Shown one piece after another: positions 8,661 to 16,668 of a stretch of 33,056 nt of DNA. Numbering within the stretch: the first letter of the stretch is position 1; each line of letters starts with the position of its first letter. The stretch is from contig CAZJKM010000024.1 of assembly GCA_964546645.1 (NCBI GenBank), positions 1 to 33,056 on the forward strand. The letters run 5' to 3'. The position numbers were made by a program, and so were the translations under genes. Under the pieces are notes generated by a model that was given only the letters and a program-made list of their open reading frames with translations, made no database searches and was not told the DNA's origin. Source of the DNA: A37T11 sp964546645. GTDB lineage: Bacteria; Bacteroidota; Bacteroidia; Sphingobacteriales; Sphingobacteriaceae.

Positions 8661-9893
8661 TTACACCGCCAGCGCCAGCAACCGGTCGCGCACCAGCAGG
8701 CAGGCCCCGATGATACCGGCTTTCTCGCCCAGCTGCGACATGCGCAGCTGGGTGTCATTATTGACCAGGCTGAGCGAATATTTATTTAAGGCATTTTTAA
8801 TGGGCAGCCGGATATATTCACCGGTAGTAGCCAGGATCCCGCCCAGGATGACCAGTTCGGGATTGAAGAGGTTGATCAGGGTGGCGAGGCCTTTTCCCAG
8901 TTTCTCTCCGCACTCGGTAATCAGTTCAATAGCCAGTGTGTCGTCATTGCCTGCCGCTTCAATGATATCTTCCAGCTTAATCTGGCTGATGTCATCCTGT
9001 TTTTGTGTGACAATACTGGAGGCGCCCTGTCGGAGCCGCTCTTTAAAAATACGGGTTAATGCCAGGCCGGAGGCCTCCGTTTCCAGACAGCCTTTTTTAC
9101 CGCAGTGGCAGATAATTTCGTTCCGGAAAACGGGAATATGTCCAAATTCCCCTGCAAAGCCTGATTTGCCATAATATAGCTGGCCGTTTACCATGATACC
9201 CAGACCAATGCCGTGGTCGATGTTGACAAATAACACGTCTTTTTCGTGGCTGACCCCGCCGCTGCAAAATTCGCCATAGGCCATGGCACGGGAATCGTTT
9301 TCAAGATAGGTATGTATACCGATCTCGTTTTCGATAATCTTGCTGAGCGGGTCTTCATGGAAATTGAAATAACTATAGCTGTAGCCCGTTTTGTAGTTGA
9401 TCCGGCCGCCCAGGTTGACGCCAATACCCAGGATTTTCTCGCGGTTGACGGAAGACGTTTTTATAAAATCATGGATAATGGTGCAGAGCAGCTGTAACGA
9501 TTCCGGTGTATTATTAAGGTGATAGGGGATTTTTCCGGCTGTCTTGATCAGGTTCCGTTTGAAATCCATCAATCCGATATTGATGTGATAGTTCTTCACT
9601 TCCACGCCTACAAAAAAGGCAGAATCAGGCTCCAGCCCGTACACATTTGGCCTGCGACCCACGCCTGATTCTGTTTTTCCGTAGTCTTTTGCCAGCCCGT
9701 CTTCAATCAGTTCATTGACCAGGTCTCCCGTTTTCGGAATACTGGCGTTCAATTCCCTGCTCAGATCGGCCAGCGTGGTGTTGCCTTCATTGGCAAAATG
9801 TGCCAGGATCTTTTTTTTCAGCAGTACATTTTTATAAGCTACGCCGGTGAGGTCACTGCTATGAAGCTCTTCAAAGAAAGTAGTCTGGGGCAT
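8661..9893 (-). CDS. ROK-family transcriptional regulator (NagC/XylR-like)
   Basis: A 410-aa regulator, probably a sugar-responsive repressor of the divergent sus-type operon. Residues ~20-85 form a winged helix-turn-helix (LADLSRELNASIPKTGDLVNELIEDGL) with a GRRPNVYGL wing. The ROK sugar-kinase-like domain follows, with the LENDSRAMAYGE segment (Asn199, Asp200), the glycine-rich HGIGLGIMVNG loop, and the zinc site GHIPV...CHCGKKGCLE (His252, Cys262, Cys264, Cys269). I chose the ATG at 9893-9891. The frame is open up to an ATG at 9989, but that 32-residue extension is hydrophobic, unlike ROK N-termini, and would begin upstream of a good promoter -7 element at 9966-9959. Sugar ligand unknown. 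ROK proteins can be repressors or activators, so the sign of control is inferred. Confidence 0.88.
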   Translation of the reverse strand: MPQTTFFEELHSSDLTGVAYKNVLLKKKILAHFANEGNTTLADLSRELNASIPKTGDLVNELIEDGLAKDYGKTESGVGRRPNVYGLEPDSAFFVGVEVKNYHINIGLMDFKRNLIKTAGKIPYHLNNTPESLQLLCTIIHDFIKTSSVNREKILGIGVNLGGRINYKTGYSYSYFNFHEDPLSKIIENEIGIHTYLENDSRAMAYGEFCSGGVSHEKDVLFVNIDHGIGLGIMVNGQLYYGKSGFAGEFGHIPVFRNEIICHCGKKGCLETEASGLALTRIFKERLRQGASSIVTQKQDDISQIKLEDIIEAAGNDDTLAIELITECGEKLGKGLATLINLFNPELVILGGILATTGEYIRLPIKNALNKYSLSLVNNDTQLRMSQLGEKAGIIGACLLVRDRLLALAV

Positions 9894-9928
9894 TGTGTAT
9901 AATTTCTTTATATAATATGCTGTATGAT

Positions 9929-9944
9929 AAAACCGTATGGTTTT
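9929..9944. promoter_or_regulatory. Inverted repeat, candidate ROK operator (autoregulatory site)
   Basis: AAAACC-GTAT-GGTTTT is a perfect 6-bp inverted repeat with a 4-base spacer. It lies between the ROK promoter -7 element (9966-9959) and the ROK start codon (9893). Its position in the early leader fits an autoregulatory repressor site. No binding evidence is available. Confidence 0.4.
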
Positions 9945-9958
9945 GAAAAAAAATAAAG

Positions 9959-9966
9959 CAAATATA
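9959..9966 (-). promoter_or_regulatory. ROK gene promoter -7 element
   Basis: Read on the minus strand this is TATATTTG, an exact match to TAnnTTTG. No clear TTG -33 partner is visible 17-20 bases upstream. Transcription would start near 9953, giving a ~60-base leader before the ATG at 9893. Confidence 0.45.
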
Positions 9967-10040
9967 CTCTTTCTGAATAAAGTTTCCATTTTGAATAGAT
10001 AGCGAATAAGTTATTGATAAAAAATTTTATCATTTAAGGC

Positions 10041-10070
10041 TTGTTGAAAAAAAAATTTAATAATAATTTG
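10041..10070 (+). promoter_or_regulatory. Candidate promoter of the susC operon
   Basis: TTGTTG at 10041-10046 is followed by TAATTTG at 10064-10070. This is one base short of the TAnnTTTG consensus, with a spacer of 17-20 bases. It is the closest plus-strand match in the divergent region, but it is imperfect and lies in AT-rich sequence. Confidence 0.35.
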
Positions 10071-10087
10071 TATAATTAAAAATTATA
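10071..10087. repeat. Inverted repeat TATAATT-AAA-AATTATA
   Basis: A perfect 7-bp inverted repeat with a 3-base spacer directly downstream of the candidate sus promoter, where a repressor would block initiation. The composition is pure A/T in an AT-rich stretch, so chance is a real alternative. Confidence 0.3.
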
Positions 10088-10115
10088 TCATTATTTAGCG
10101 TTGGATTTAAAAGCC

Positions 10116-10127
10116 ATGATAAACCGT
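10116..10127 (+). promoter_or_regulatory. Second copy of the ATGATAAA(A)CCGT motif
   Basis: ATGATAAACCGT here matches ATGATAAAACCGT at 9924-9936, which overlaps the left half of the inverted repeat in the ROK leader, apart from one A. A shared half-site on both sides of the divergent region would let one ROK protein act at both promoters. Confidence 0.3.
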
Positions 10128-10275
10128 GCTAAGTGAACTGAGTACAGATATAGATTTAATAAATGATGGTTGCTGACCGGCGGATTGCAGCAATGGGTGG
10201 TGTATATTTTTTATCCGTGTTGTATATAGTTATAATTTAAAAGTAAAAGCAGAAATGAGAAACTAAATTAAAAAG

Positions 10276-13200
10276 ATGAGTATGAAGAGAAGTTACTTTT
10301 ACAAATGTTTACGTGGTGTGTTGCTGAGCAGTGTGCCATTACGTAAATGGGCCATATGGCTATTGCTTTTCGGCTTTACCGGTACTGCTGTCGCCGAAAG
10401 TATCGCGGATGGTAAAAAGCCGGCTACGTTACTGCAGAAAGCCATCAGGGGAACGGTTGTTGATTCAACAGGTCATCCTCTTCCGGGGGCATCGGTTATG
10501 GTGAAGGGTACCAATGTGGGTACCCAAACGGATAAAGACGGTGTATTCTCTTTCCCAGAAATGGGAGAAAACGTAGTATTGCTTATTTCGTTCACCGGGT
10601 ATCTTTCACAGGAGGTTCCGGTTCAGGGCAGGACCGTTATTTCCGTAACCCTGAAAGAGGATCCGTCGGAGCTTGGTGAGGTGGTGGTCGTTGCTTTCGG
10701 CACACAGAAAAAAACGGATATGGTTGGTTCGGTGACCTCCATAAAGCCATCCAACCTACGGGTACCGTCCAGTAACCTGACGACCGCATTGGCCGGCCAG
10801 GCAGCGGGTATCATTGCCTACCAGCGCAGCGGGGAACCGGGCCAGGATAATGCAGATTTCTTTATTCGCGGTGTCACCTCTTTCGGAACCGGTAAGGTGG
10901 ATCCGCTGATCCTGATTGATGGGGTGGAATTGAGCGTAACAGAGCTGGCGCGTCTGCGCCCGGACGATATAGAGAGCTTTTCCATCATGAAGGATGCGAC
11001 CTCCACGGCACTGTATGGTGCTCGGGGTGCCAATGGGGTGATTTTTGTGACCACGAAGCAGGGTAAGGAAAGTGCGGCCAGTATCTCCTTCAGAGCTGAG
11101 AGCTCCTTGTCTGCTGCCACAAGGGATATTGAGTTTGCAGACCCGGTTACGTATATGCGTTTGTATAACGACGGACAATATGCCCGTTCTCCGTTTCTGA
11201 CTCCCGTATACAGTTCAGAGAAAATTGATATGACGGCAGAAGGCAGAAGCCCGATTGTTTTTCCGGCAGTGGATTGGCGGGAAGCCCTTTTTAAAGATCA
11301 AACGTTTAACCATCGGTATAACCTGAACGTGAGCGGTGGTGGCAAGATAGCCCGTTATTATGTTGCCGGTTCGTATGCACAGGATAACGGGGTGCTCGAA
11401 GTGAATGGTGTCAATAATTTCAATAGCAATATCGATCTGAAGAGCTATACCCTGCGGGCAAACGTCAATATCGACCTGACCAAGTCAACCGAATTGATTG
11501 TTCGCCTGAGCGGTAATTTTGATGACTACACCGGTCCGATCAGTGGTGGTACGCAGATATATAATCAGGTCATCCGTGCAAGCCCGGTTGATTTCCTGCC
11601 GTTTTACCCGAAGGATGCGGACCATGAGCATATTGAGCATATTATGTTTGGCGGGGCACCTCCTGCATCAACGGTTTCCGGCATTAACCCTTATGCAAAT
11701 ATGGTAAGCGGGTACAAAGATTACAACCGTTCGCTGATGATGGCACAGATGGAGCTGAAACAGAACCTGTCGTTTATTACGGAAGGGCTGCATTTCCGTA
11801 CGATGTTCAATACGAACCGGATTTCCAGATTCGACATCGAGCGGTCCTATATTCCATTTATCTACTACCTGGATAATTATGACCGCCGGACGCTCGACTA
11901 TACCGTAAAGGTAAAAAATGAGGCGGAGGGTACGGAGTTTCTTGATTTTGGAATCAATGGGAGTTTACGGGACCAGAGCACTGTTTTTTATATGGAGTCG
12001 GCATTGAACTATAACCGGTTGTTCGGAGCCCGGCATAACCTGAGCGGGATGCTGGTATCCATTATGCGGTCGGGAATGAATGCACAACCTACGAGCCTGC
12101 AATTGTCGCTTCCGTCCCGGAACCTGGGCCTTTCCGGTCGTGCAACCTATTCGTATGACAGCCGGTATTTTGCTGAATTTAACTTCGGCTACAACGGTTC
12201 GGAACGTTTCTACAAAGACAAACGGTTTGGTTTCTTCCCCTCTGTAGGGGCGGCCTGGAGTATTTCCAATGAGAAATTCTGGGAACCGGTGAAAGGCACA
12301 GTAAATAACTTCCGGTTACGGGCTACCTACGGCCTCGTTGGTAACGATGCTATCGGGTCTGCTACTGACCGGTTTTTTTATTTGTCAAACGTGAATATGG
12401 CAGCGACAAACCGCAACTATACGTTTGGAAAGGAATCGTTGCGCACCATTAATGGTATTGATATCACCCGTTATTCGAATACGGATATTACCTGGGAAAA
12501 ATCCTATAAAACCAATCTGGCTTTGGAACTGGGCCTGTTCAACAAAATCAATATCCAGGCAGATTTCTTTACGGAGAAACGGACGAATATCCTGATGGAC
12601 CGGGCTGACGTCCCTTCTACAATGGGCCTAACAGCTCCTGTGCGTGCGAATGTAGGGGAAGCGAAGGGTAGGGGACTGGATATGTCTGTTGATTATTCAC
12701 ATAACTTTGGCCAGCATTTATGGATACAGGCACGGGGTAACTTCACCTATGCCAACAATGAATACCTGACCTACGAAGAACCTACTTACGAGAAAGAATG
12801 GTGGAAGTCCCGTATTGGCTATCCGATATCCCAGCAATGGGGGTACCTTGCCGAACGGTTATTTGTCGACGATAATGAAGTGAAGAACTCACCTACGCAG
12901 AGTTTTGGTGTGGAGAATGTGGCAGGTGACATTAAATATAAGGACGTGAATGGGGACGGGCAGATTACGGCGCTGGACCAGGTGCCTATCGGTTATCCGA
13001 CGATTCCTGAGATTATTTATGGAGCTGGCTTCTCAGTTGGTTATAAGTCGTTTGATATTTCTGCATTCTTCCAGGGATCGGCTTATTCTTCTTTCTGGAC
13101 GGGCGGAACAGTTACATTGGAAAACGGAAGTACGCGGACCGGTCCTGTGAACGTCCAGCCCTTTGTAGAAGGTAAGCAGATACTGAAAGCATATGCTGAT

Positions 13201-13521
13201 AACCATTATTCGCTGGAAAACCAGAATTTGTACGCGTTATGGCCACGATTAAGCGTTGAGTCGCAATCCAATAATATGCAGTTCAGTACCTGGTGGCTGA
13301 ATAACGGTGCTTTTTTACGGCTGAAACAGGCGGAATTAGGATATACACTTCCAACCCGTTTGACGGATCGTATGCATATGAGAACACTACGCTTTTACCT
13401 GAGTGGTACGAACCTCTTCCTGTTGAGCGGGTTTAAGCTGTGGGATATTGAAATGGGAGGAAATGGTTTAGGATATCCCCTGCAGCAGGTGTACAACCTG
13501 GGTGTGAACGTTACTTTTTAA
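10276..13521 (+). CDS. SusC/RagA-family TonB-dependent outer-membrane transporter
   Basis: An 1081-aa outer-membrane importer for oligosaccharides. It has a long basic N-region and signal peptide (cleavage near GTAVAES, residue ~41). A CarboxypepD_reg-like domain spans ~57-135 (IRGTVVDSTGHPLPGASVMVKG), followed by a TonB-box-like LGEVVVVAFGTQKK, a plug domain with DDIESFSIMKDATSTALYGARGANGVIFVTTK, and a 22-strand barrel ending in VYNLGVNVTF. There is no STN domain between signal peptide and CarboxypepD_reg, so it should not signal through an ECF/anti-sigma pair. That agrees with the ROK regulator next door. The start at 10276 or at Met3 (10282) are both possible. It is the first gene of the long operon, 13 bp before SusD. 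Confidence 0.95.
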   Translation: MSMKRSYFYKCLRGVLLSSVPLRKWAIWLLLFGFTGTAVAESIADGKKPATLLQKAIRGTVVDSTGHPLPGASVMVKGTNVGTQTDKDGVFSFPEMGENVVLLISFTGYLSQEVPVQGRTVISVTLKEDPSELGEVVVVAFGTQKKTDMVGSVTSIKPSNLRVPSSNLTTALAGQAAGIIAYQRSGEPGQDNADFFIRGVTSFGTGKVDPLILIDGVELSVTELARLRPDDIESFSIMKDATSTALYGARGANGVIFVTTKQGKESAASISFRAESSLSAATRDIEFADPVTYMRLYNDGQYARSPFLTPVYSSEKIDMTAEGRSPIVFPAVDWREALFKDQTFNHRYNLNVSGGGKIARYYVAGSYAQDNGVLEVNGVNNFNSNIDLKSYTLRANVNIDLTKSTELIVRLSGNFDDYTGPISGGTQIYNQVIRASPVDFLPFYPKDADHEHIEHIMFGGAPPASTVSGINPYANMVSGYKDYNRSLMMAQMELKQNLSFITEGLHFRTMFNTNRISRFDIERSYIPFIYYLDNYDRRTLDYTVKVKNEAEGTEFLDFGINGSLRDQSTVFYMESALNYNRLFGARHNLSGMLVSIMRSGMNAQPTSLQLSLPSRNLGLSGRATYSYDSRYFAEFNFGYNGSERFYKDKRFGFFPSVGAAWSISNEKFWEPVKGTVNNFRLRATYGLVGNDAIGSATDRFFYLSNVNMAATNRNYTFGKESLRTINGIDITRYSNTDITWEKSYKTNLALELGLFNKINIQADFFTEKRTNILMDRADVPSTMGLTAPVRANVGEAKGRGLDMSVDYSHNFGQHLWIQARGNFTYANNEYLTYEEPTYEKEWWKSRIGYPISQQWGYLAERLFVDDNEVKNSPTQSFGVENVAGDIKYKDVNGDGQITALDQVPIGYPTIPEIIYGAGFSVGYKSFDISAFFQGSAYSSFWTGGTVTLENGSTRTGPVNVQPFVEGKQILKAYADNHYSLENQNLYALWPRLSVESQSNNMQFSTWWLNNGAFLRLKQAELGYTLPTRLTDRMHMRTLRFYLSGTNLFLLSGFKLWDIEMGGNGLGYPLQQVYNLGVNVTF

Positions 13522-13534
13522 TCGGTTTACGGAT

Positions 13535-15433
13535 ATGAAAAAGATAAGGATTTTTATTAGTATTATGATATTGGGCAGTTCGTTGTCGTGTTCCAACTAT
13601 CTGGACGTCGTGCCGGATGGGGTAGCGACAATTGACTATGCCTTCCGGATGCGCATGACGGCCGAACGCTATCTGGCGACCTGTTATTCGTTTATGCCGA
13701 AGCTGGGCGATATGTACCAGAATCCGGGACTAATGGGGGCCGACGAGTTATGGTTATCCGCCGATAAAACCTGGTGGAATAACTGGATGATCGCGCTGGG
13801 TACACAGAATGTCAACAATCCGGTGAATGACTATTGGAATGGTGTAAATAATGCTACGGCACTGTGGACGGGTATCAGCCAGTGTAATATTTTCCTGGAG
13901 AATATTGACAAGGTTCCGGATATGGACGATATGGAGAAAGCACAATGGGTTGCCGAAGTTAAATTCCTGAAAGCCTATTATCATTTTTATCTGCTTAAAA
14001 GTTACGGTCCCATTCCTATCAACGACAGGAACCTGCCGATTTCGGCCTCCGGAGAGGAGGTCCGCGTGACCCGCCGGCCGGTTGACGAAGTATTCGATTA
14101 TATCGTTAATCTGATAGACGAACTGGTAGTGGACCTGCCGGACGTATTGCGGGATGACAACTCTGAAATGGGCCGTATTTCCAAACCCATTGCCCTGGGG
14201 ATGAAAGCTAAGATCCTGGTATATGCTGCAAGTCCGTTATTCAACGGAAACAGTGATTATGCCGGATTTGCGAATAAAGACGGAACCCCTTTGTTCAGCC
14301 AGCAGTCCAGTCGTGAAAAATGGGAAAAGGCCGCCGCCGCGTGTAAAGAGGCCATAGAACTTGCACATTCTTTGGGTTATGGGTTGTATGAATTTATCCC
14401 GACGCAACAAACGATTTCGGTCTCAGACGATACAAAAAAGGAGCTTACAACAAGAGGAACGCTGACCGACCGTTGGAATAAGGAAATTATCTGGTCGAAT
14501 ACCGGAAGTAACACCCGTACGTTGCAGGTATGGTCTGCTCCCAGAATTCTGGAGTCTATTCATGCCGGATATCAGGAGCCGAACGGCAGTATCGGCGTAA
14601 CGATGAAAGTCGTGAATCTCTTTTATTCGAAGAATGGAGTTCCGATTGAAGAGGACGCCACGTATAATTACGGAGGACGCTTCGGTCTACGTACGGCTGG
14701 TGCAGAAGATAAGTACCGGATAAAAGAAGGGTATACAACGGCACAGCTGAATTTCGACCGTGAACCCCGCTTTTACGGTACCGTTGGCTTTGATGGCGGA
14801 ATTTGGTACGGGAACGGCCGGTTTAACGACAATGATCCTTACTATCTCCAGATTAAAAAGGAACAGATTGCCGGTAAAATACAGATCGGATGGCATGCGG
14901 TTACCGGCTATTACGCAAAAAAATGGGTCAATTATACCAACAGTTACGTAAATTCCAATACGTATCAGACGATTAACTGGCCATGGGTGATGCTGCGCCT
15001 GGGGGATCTTTACCTGTTATATGCGGAAGCACTGAATGAATTGCATGGTGCAAATGATGAAAGCATTCATTACCTGGATCTGATTCGTGCTAAAACCGGA
15101 CTTCCCGGAGTGAAAGAAGCATGGAGTAATTTTTCCAGAAATCCCGGTAAGTACACGACTGCTGATGGCCTGAAAGAGATTATTCGGCGGGAACGGGCTA
15201 TTGAAACAGCGTTGGAAGGGCAACGTTTCTGGGATCTCAGACGATGGAAGACCGCACCGGATGAGTTAAACAAGTCGATTTCCGGATGGGATGTTGACCA
15301 GGTTACCCCGGAGGCATACTATCGTGAACGGATCCTGTTTTATCAGGTGTTCAGCTTGAAGGATTATTTCTGGCCATTACGGGAGAGGGATCTGATCGTC
15401 AACAGGAATCTGGTACAGAACCCGGGATGGTAG
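13535..15433 (+). CDS. SusD/RagB-family surface glycan-binding lipoprotein
   Basis: A 632-aa lipoprotein partner of SusC. The signal is MKKIRIFISIMILGSS with lipobox SLSC (Cys19), followed by NYLDVVPDG, the usual SusD opening. The body has the SusD/RagB TPR-like helices, for example the AKAKIL-type segment (IALGMKAKILVYAASPLFNG) and LRLGDLYLLYAEALNE. The C-terminus carries ERAIETALEGQRFWDLRRWK and ends in RNLVQNPGW, both typical. At 632 aa it is slightly longer than the ~500-600 aa average. It starts 13 bp after susC, so the pair is certainly co-transcribed. The ligand is unknown. Confidence 0.95.
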   Translation: MKKIRIFISIMILGSSLSCSNYLDVVPDGVATIDYAFRMRMTAERYLATCYSFMPKLGDMYQNPGLMGADELWLSADKTWWNNWMIALGTQNVNNPVNDYWNGVNNATALWTGISQCNIFLENIDKVPDMDDMEKAQWVAEVKFLKAYYHFYLLKSYGPIPINDRNLPISASGEEVRVTRRPVDEVFDYIVNLIDELVVDLPDVLRDDNSEMGRISKPIALGMKAKILVYAASPLFNGNSDYAGFANKDGTPLFSQQSSREKWEKAAAACKEAIELAHSLGYGLYEFIPTQQTISVSDDTKKELTTRGTLTDRWNKEIIWSNTGSNTRTLQVWSAPRILESIHAGYQEPNGSIGVTMKVVNLFYSKNGVPIEEDATYNYGGRFGLRTAGAEDKYRIKEGYTTAQLNFDREPRFYGTVGFDGGIWYGNGRFNDNDPYYLQIKKEQIAGKIQIGWHAVTGYYAKKWVNYTNSYVNSNTYQTINWPWVMLRLGDLYLLYAEALNELHGANDESIHYLDLIRAKTGLPGVKEAWSNFSRNPGKYTTADGLKEIIRRERAIETALEGQRFWDLRRWKTAPDELNKSISGWDVDQVTPEAYYRERILFYQVFSLKDYFWPLRERDLIVNRNLVQNPGW

Positions 15434-15455
15434 GGTTTAATTGATAGAAAATTAT

Positions 15456-16643
15456 ATGAAAAAGATTATCATATTGTGCAGTGTGATTGCTCTGATAGCA
15501 ATCCAGGGCTGCAAAGAAGCAGCCTACGGCCCGCTGGTTACGAACGGTAATACACCGGGAAAGCTTACAAATATTCGTGTGGAAAACCAGCCTGGCGGAT
15601 CAAAGGTTGGCTATACCCTGCCAAATGACGAGGATGTTTTATACGTACTGGCTGAATTTTCGGCGGCAGATGGAAGCAAACGGAACATCAAGGCTTCTTC
15701 GTATACCAATTATATCATATTGGACGGCTTTGCGGACGAAAATGAGCGGCGGGTAACGTTATATGTAGTGAATCGTTCAGAGAATCGTTCGGAGCCGGTT
15801 GAGGTAACGATCAAGCCGGGACGCGCCTATCTGCATGACGTATTCGAGACACTACGGGTTCGTGAGACCTTCGGTGGGATAGATGCGTTGTTTACCAATG
15901 AACAGGAAGGTGAATATATCTTCCATACTATGTTGAAAAATGAGGAGGGTGAATGGGAACCGTACGATCGCTTATATACAAAATCGAAGGAAAGGGAGTA
16001 CGCTGTAAGAGACTTGCCGGCTGAACCAATTGAATTTGCTTTCTTTTTTACGGACAAGTGGAAAAACAATTCGGATACACTTATTTCCAACCTGACGCCG
16101 CTTTTTGAAACACAGCTTGATAAAGCGTTGTGGAAACACCTGCCCTTGCTTAATGATACGTATACGCCGGAGTTTTCCACATGGGCGATCCAGAATCTGT
16201 GGAACGGAAATACGGCAAACTTTTGGTATGTAAGGGCTGCTTTACCGGGCCTGGTGTTGCCAAACTGGTTTACGATCGATCTGGGTCAGGAAGCGAAGTT
16301 CAGCCGTATCCGTGTGCAACAACTCTCTCATGCCAACGCCTGGATATTTGCTTCAGGAGCTCCCCGGCAGTTTGAAATTTACGGCAGCAATAATCCTGCT
16401 TCAGACGGCAGCTGGGACAGCTGGACCTTGTTAGGGGAGTATGAGTCGATAAAGCCATCCGGCAGTGCATTGGGCTTCCTTTCCAATGAGGACATAGCGG
16501 TCGGAATGGCGGGTGAGGACTTTAACTTCTCCGTTGATGCAACCAGTTACCGGTACATCCGCTTTAAAACGGTTCGTACCTGGGGCGGTAATTTGAATCC
16601 GATGATTGCCGAACTGACGTTATGGGGGCAGCCGATTAACTAA
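15456..16643 (+). CDS. DUF4959/DUF5126/DUF5000-type surface lipoprotein
   Basis: A 395-aa lipoprotein, probably an outer-surface glycan-binding protein accessory to SusC/D. I start at ATG 15456 (MKKIIILCSVIALIAIQGC, lipobox Cys19). A TTG start 15 bases upstream is possible but unnecessary. Residues ~20-110 resemble DUF4959 (an Ig-like module starting at GKLTNIRVENQPGG), ~112-215 resemble DUF5126, and ~235-393 form a DUF5000/discoidin-like beta-sandwich (LPNWFTIDLGQ, RIRVQQLSHANAW, FEIYGSNNP, WDSWTLLGEY). This C-terminal domain is paralogous to that of the next gene. The three-domain order is typical of SusD-adjacent proteins of Bacteroidota PULs. No enzyme motif is visible. Confidence 0.85.
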   Translation: MKKIIILCSVIALIAIQGCKEAAYGPLVTNGNTPGKLTNIRVENQPGGSKVGYTLPNDEDVLYVLAEFSAADGSKRNIKASSYTNYIILDGFADENERRVTLYVVNRSENRSEPVEVTIKPGRAYLHDVFETLRVRETFGGIDALFTNEQEGEYIFHTMLKNEEGEWEPYDRLYTKSKEREYAVRDLPAEPIEFAFFFTDKWKNNSDTLISNLTPLFETQLDKALWKHLPLLNDTYTPEFSTWAIQNLWNGNTANFWYVRAALPGLVLPNWFTIDLGQEAKFSRIRVQQLSHANAWIFASGAPRQFEIYGSNNPASDGSWDSWTLLGEYESIKPSGSALGFLSNEDIAVGMAGEDFNFSVDATSYRYIRFKTVRTWGGNLNPMIAELTLWGQPIN

Positions 16644-16668
16644 TAATGATCTCTTAATAATAGAAATA

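Larger units (their letters stand above)
9894..10275. promoter_or_regulatory. Divergent control region between the ROK gene and susC
   Basis: A very AT-rich 382-bp stretch without a convincing gene. It holds a minus-strand promoter element for the ROK gene, a probable plus-strand promoter for the operon, two inverted repeats and a duplicated ATGATAAA(A)CCGT motif, each listed separately. TTAGC at 10095-10099 and GCTAA at 10128-10132 could also form a long-range stem. The operon leader from 10070 to the SusC ATG would be about 200 bases, and I see no recognisable riboswitch in it. Confidence 0.7.
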
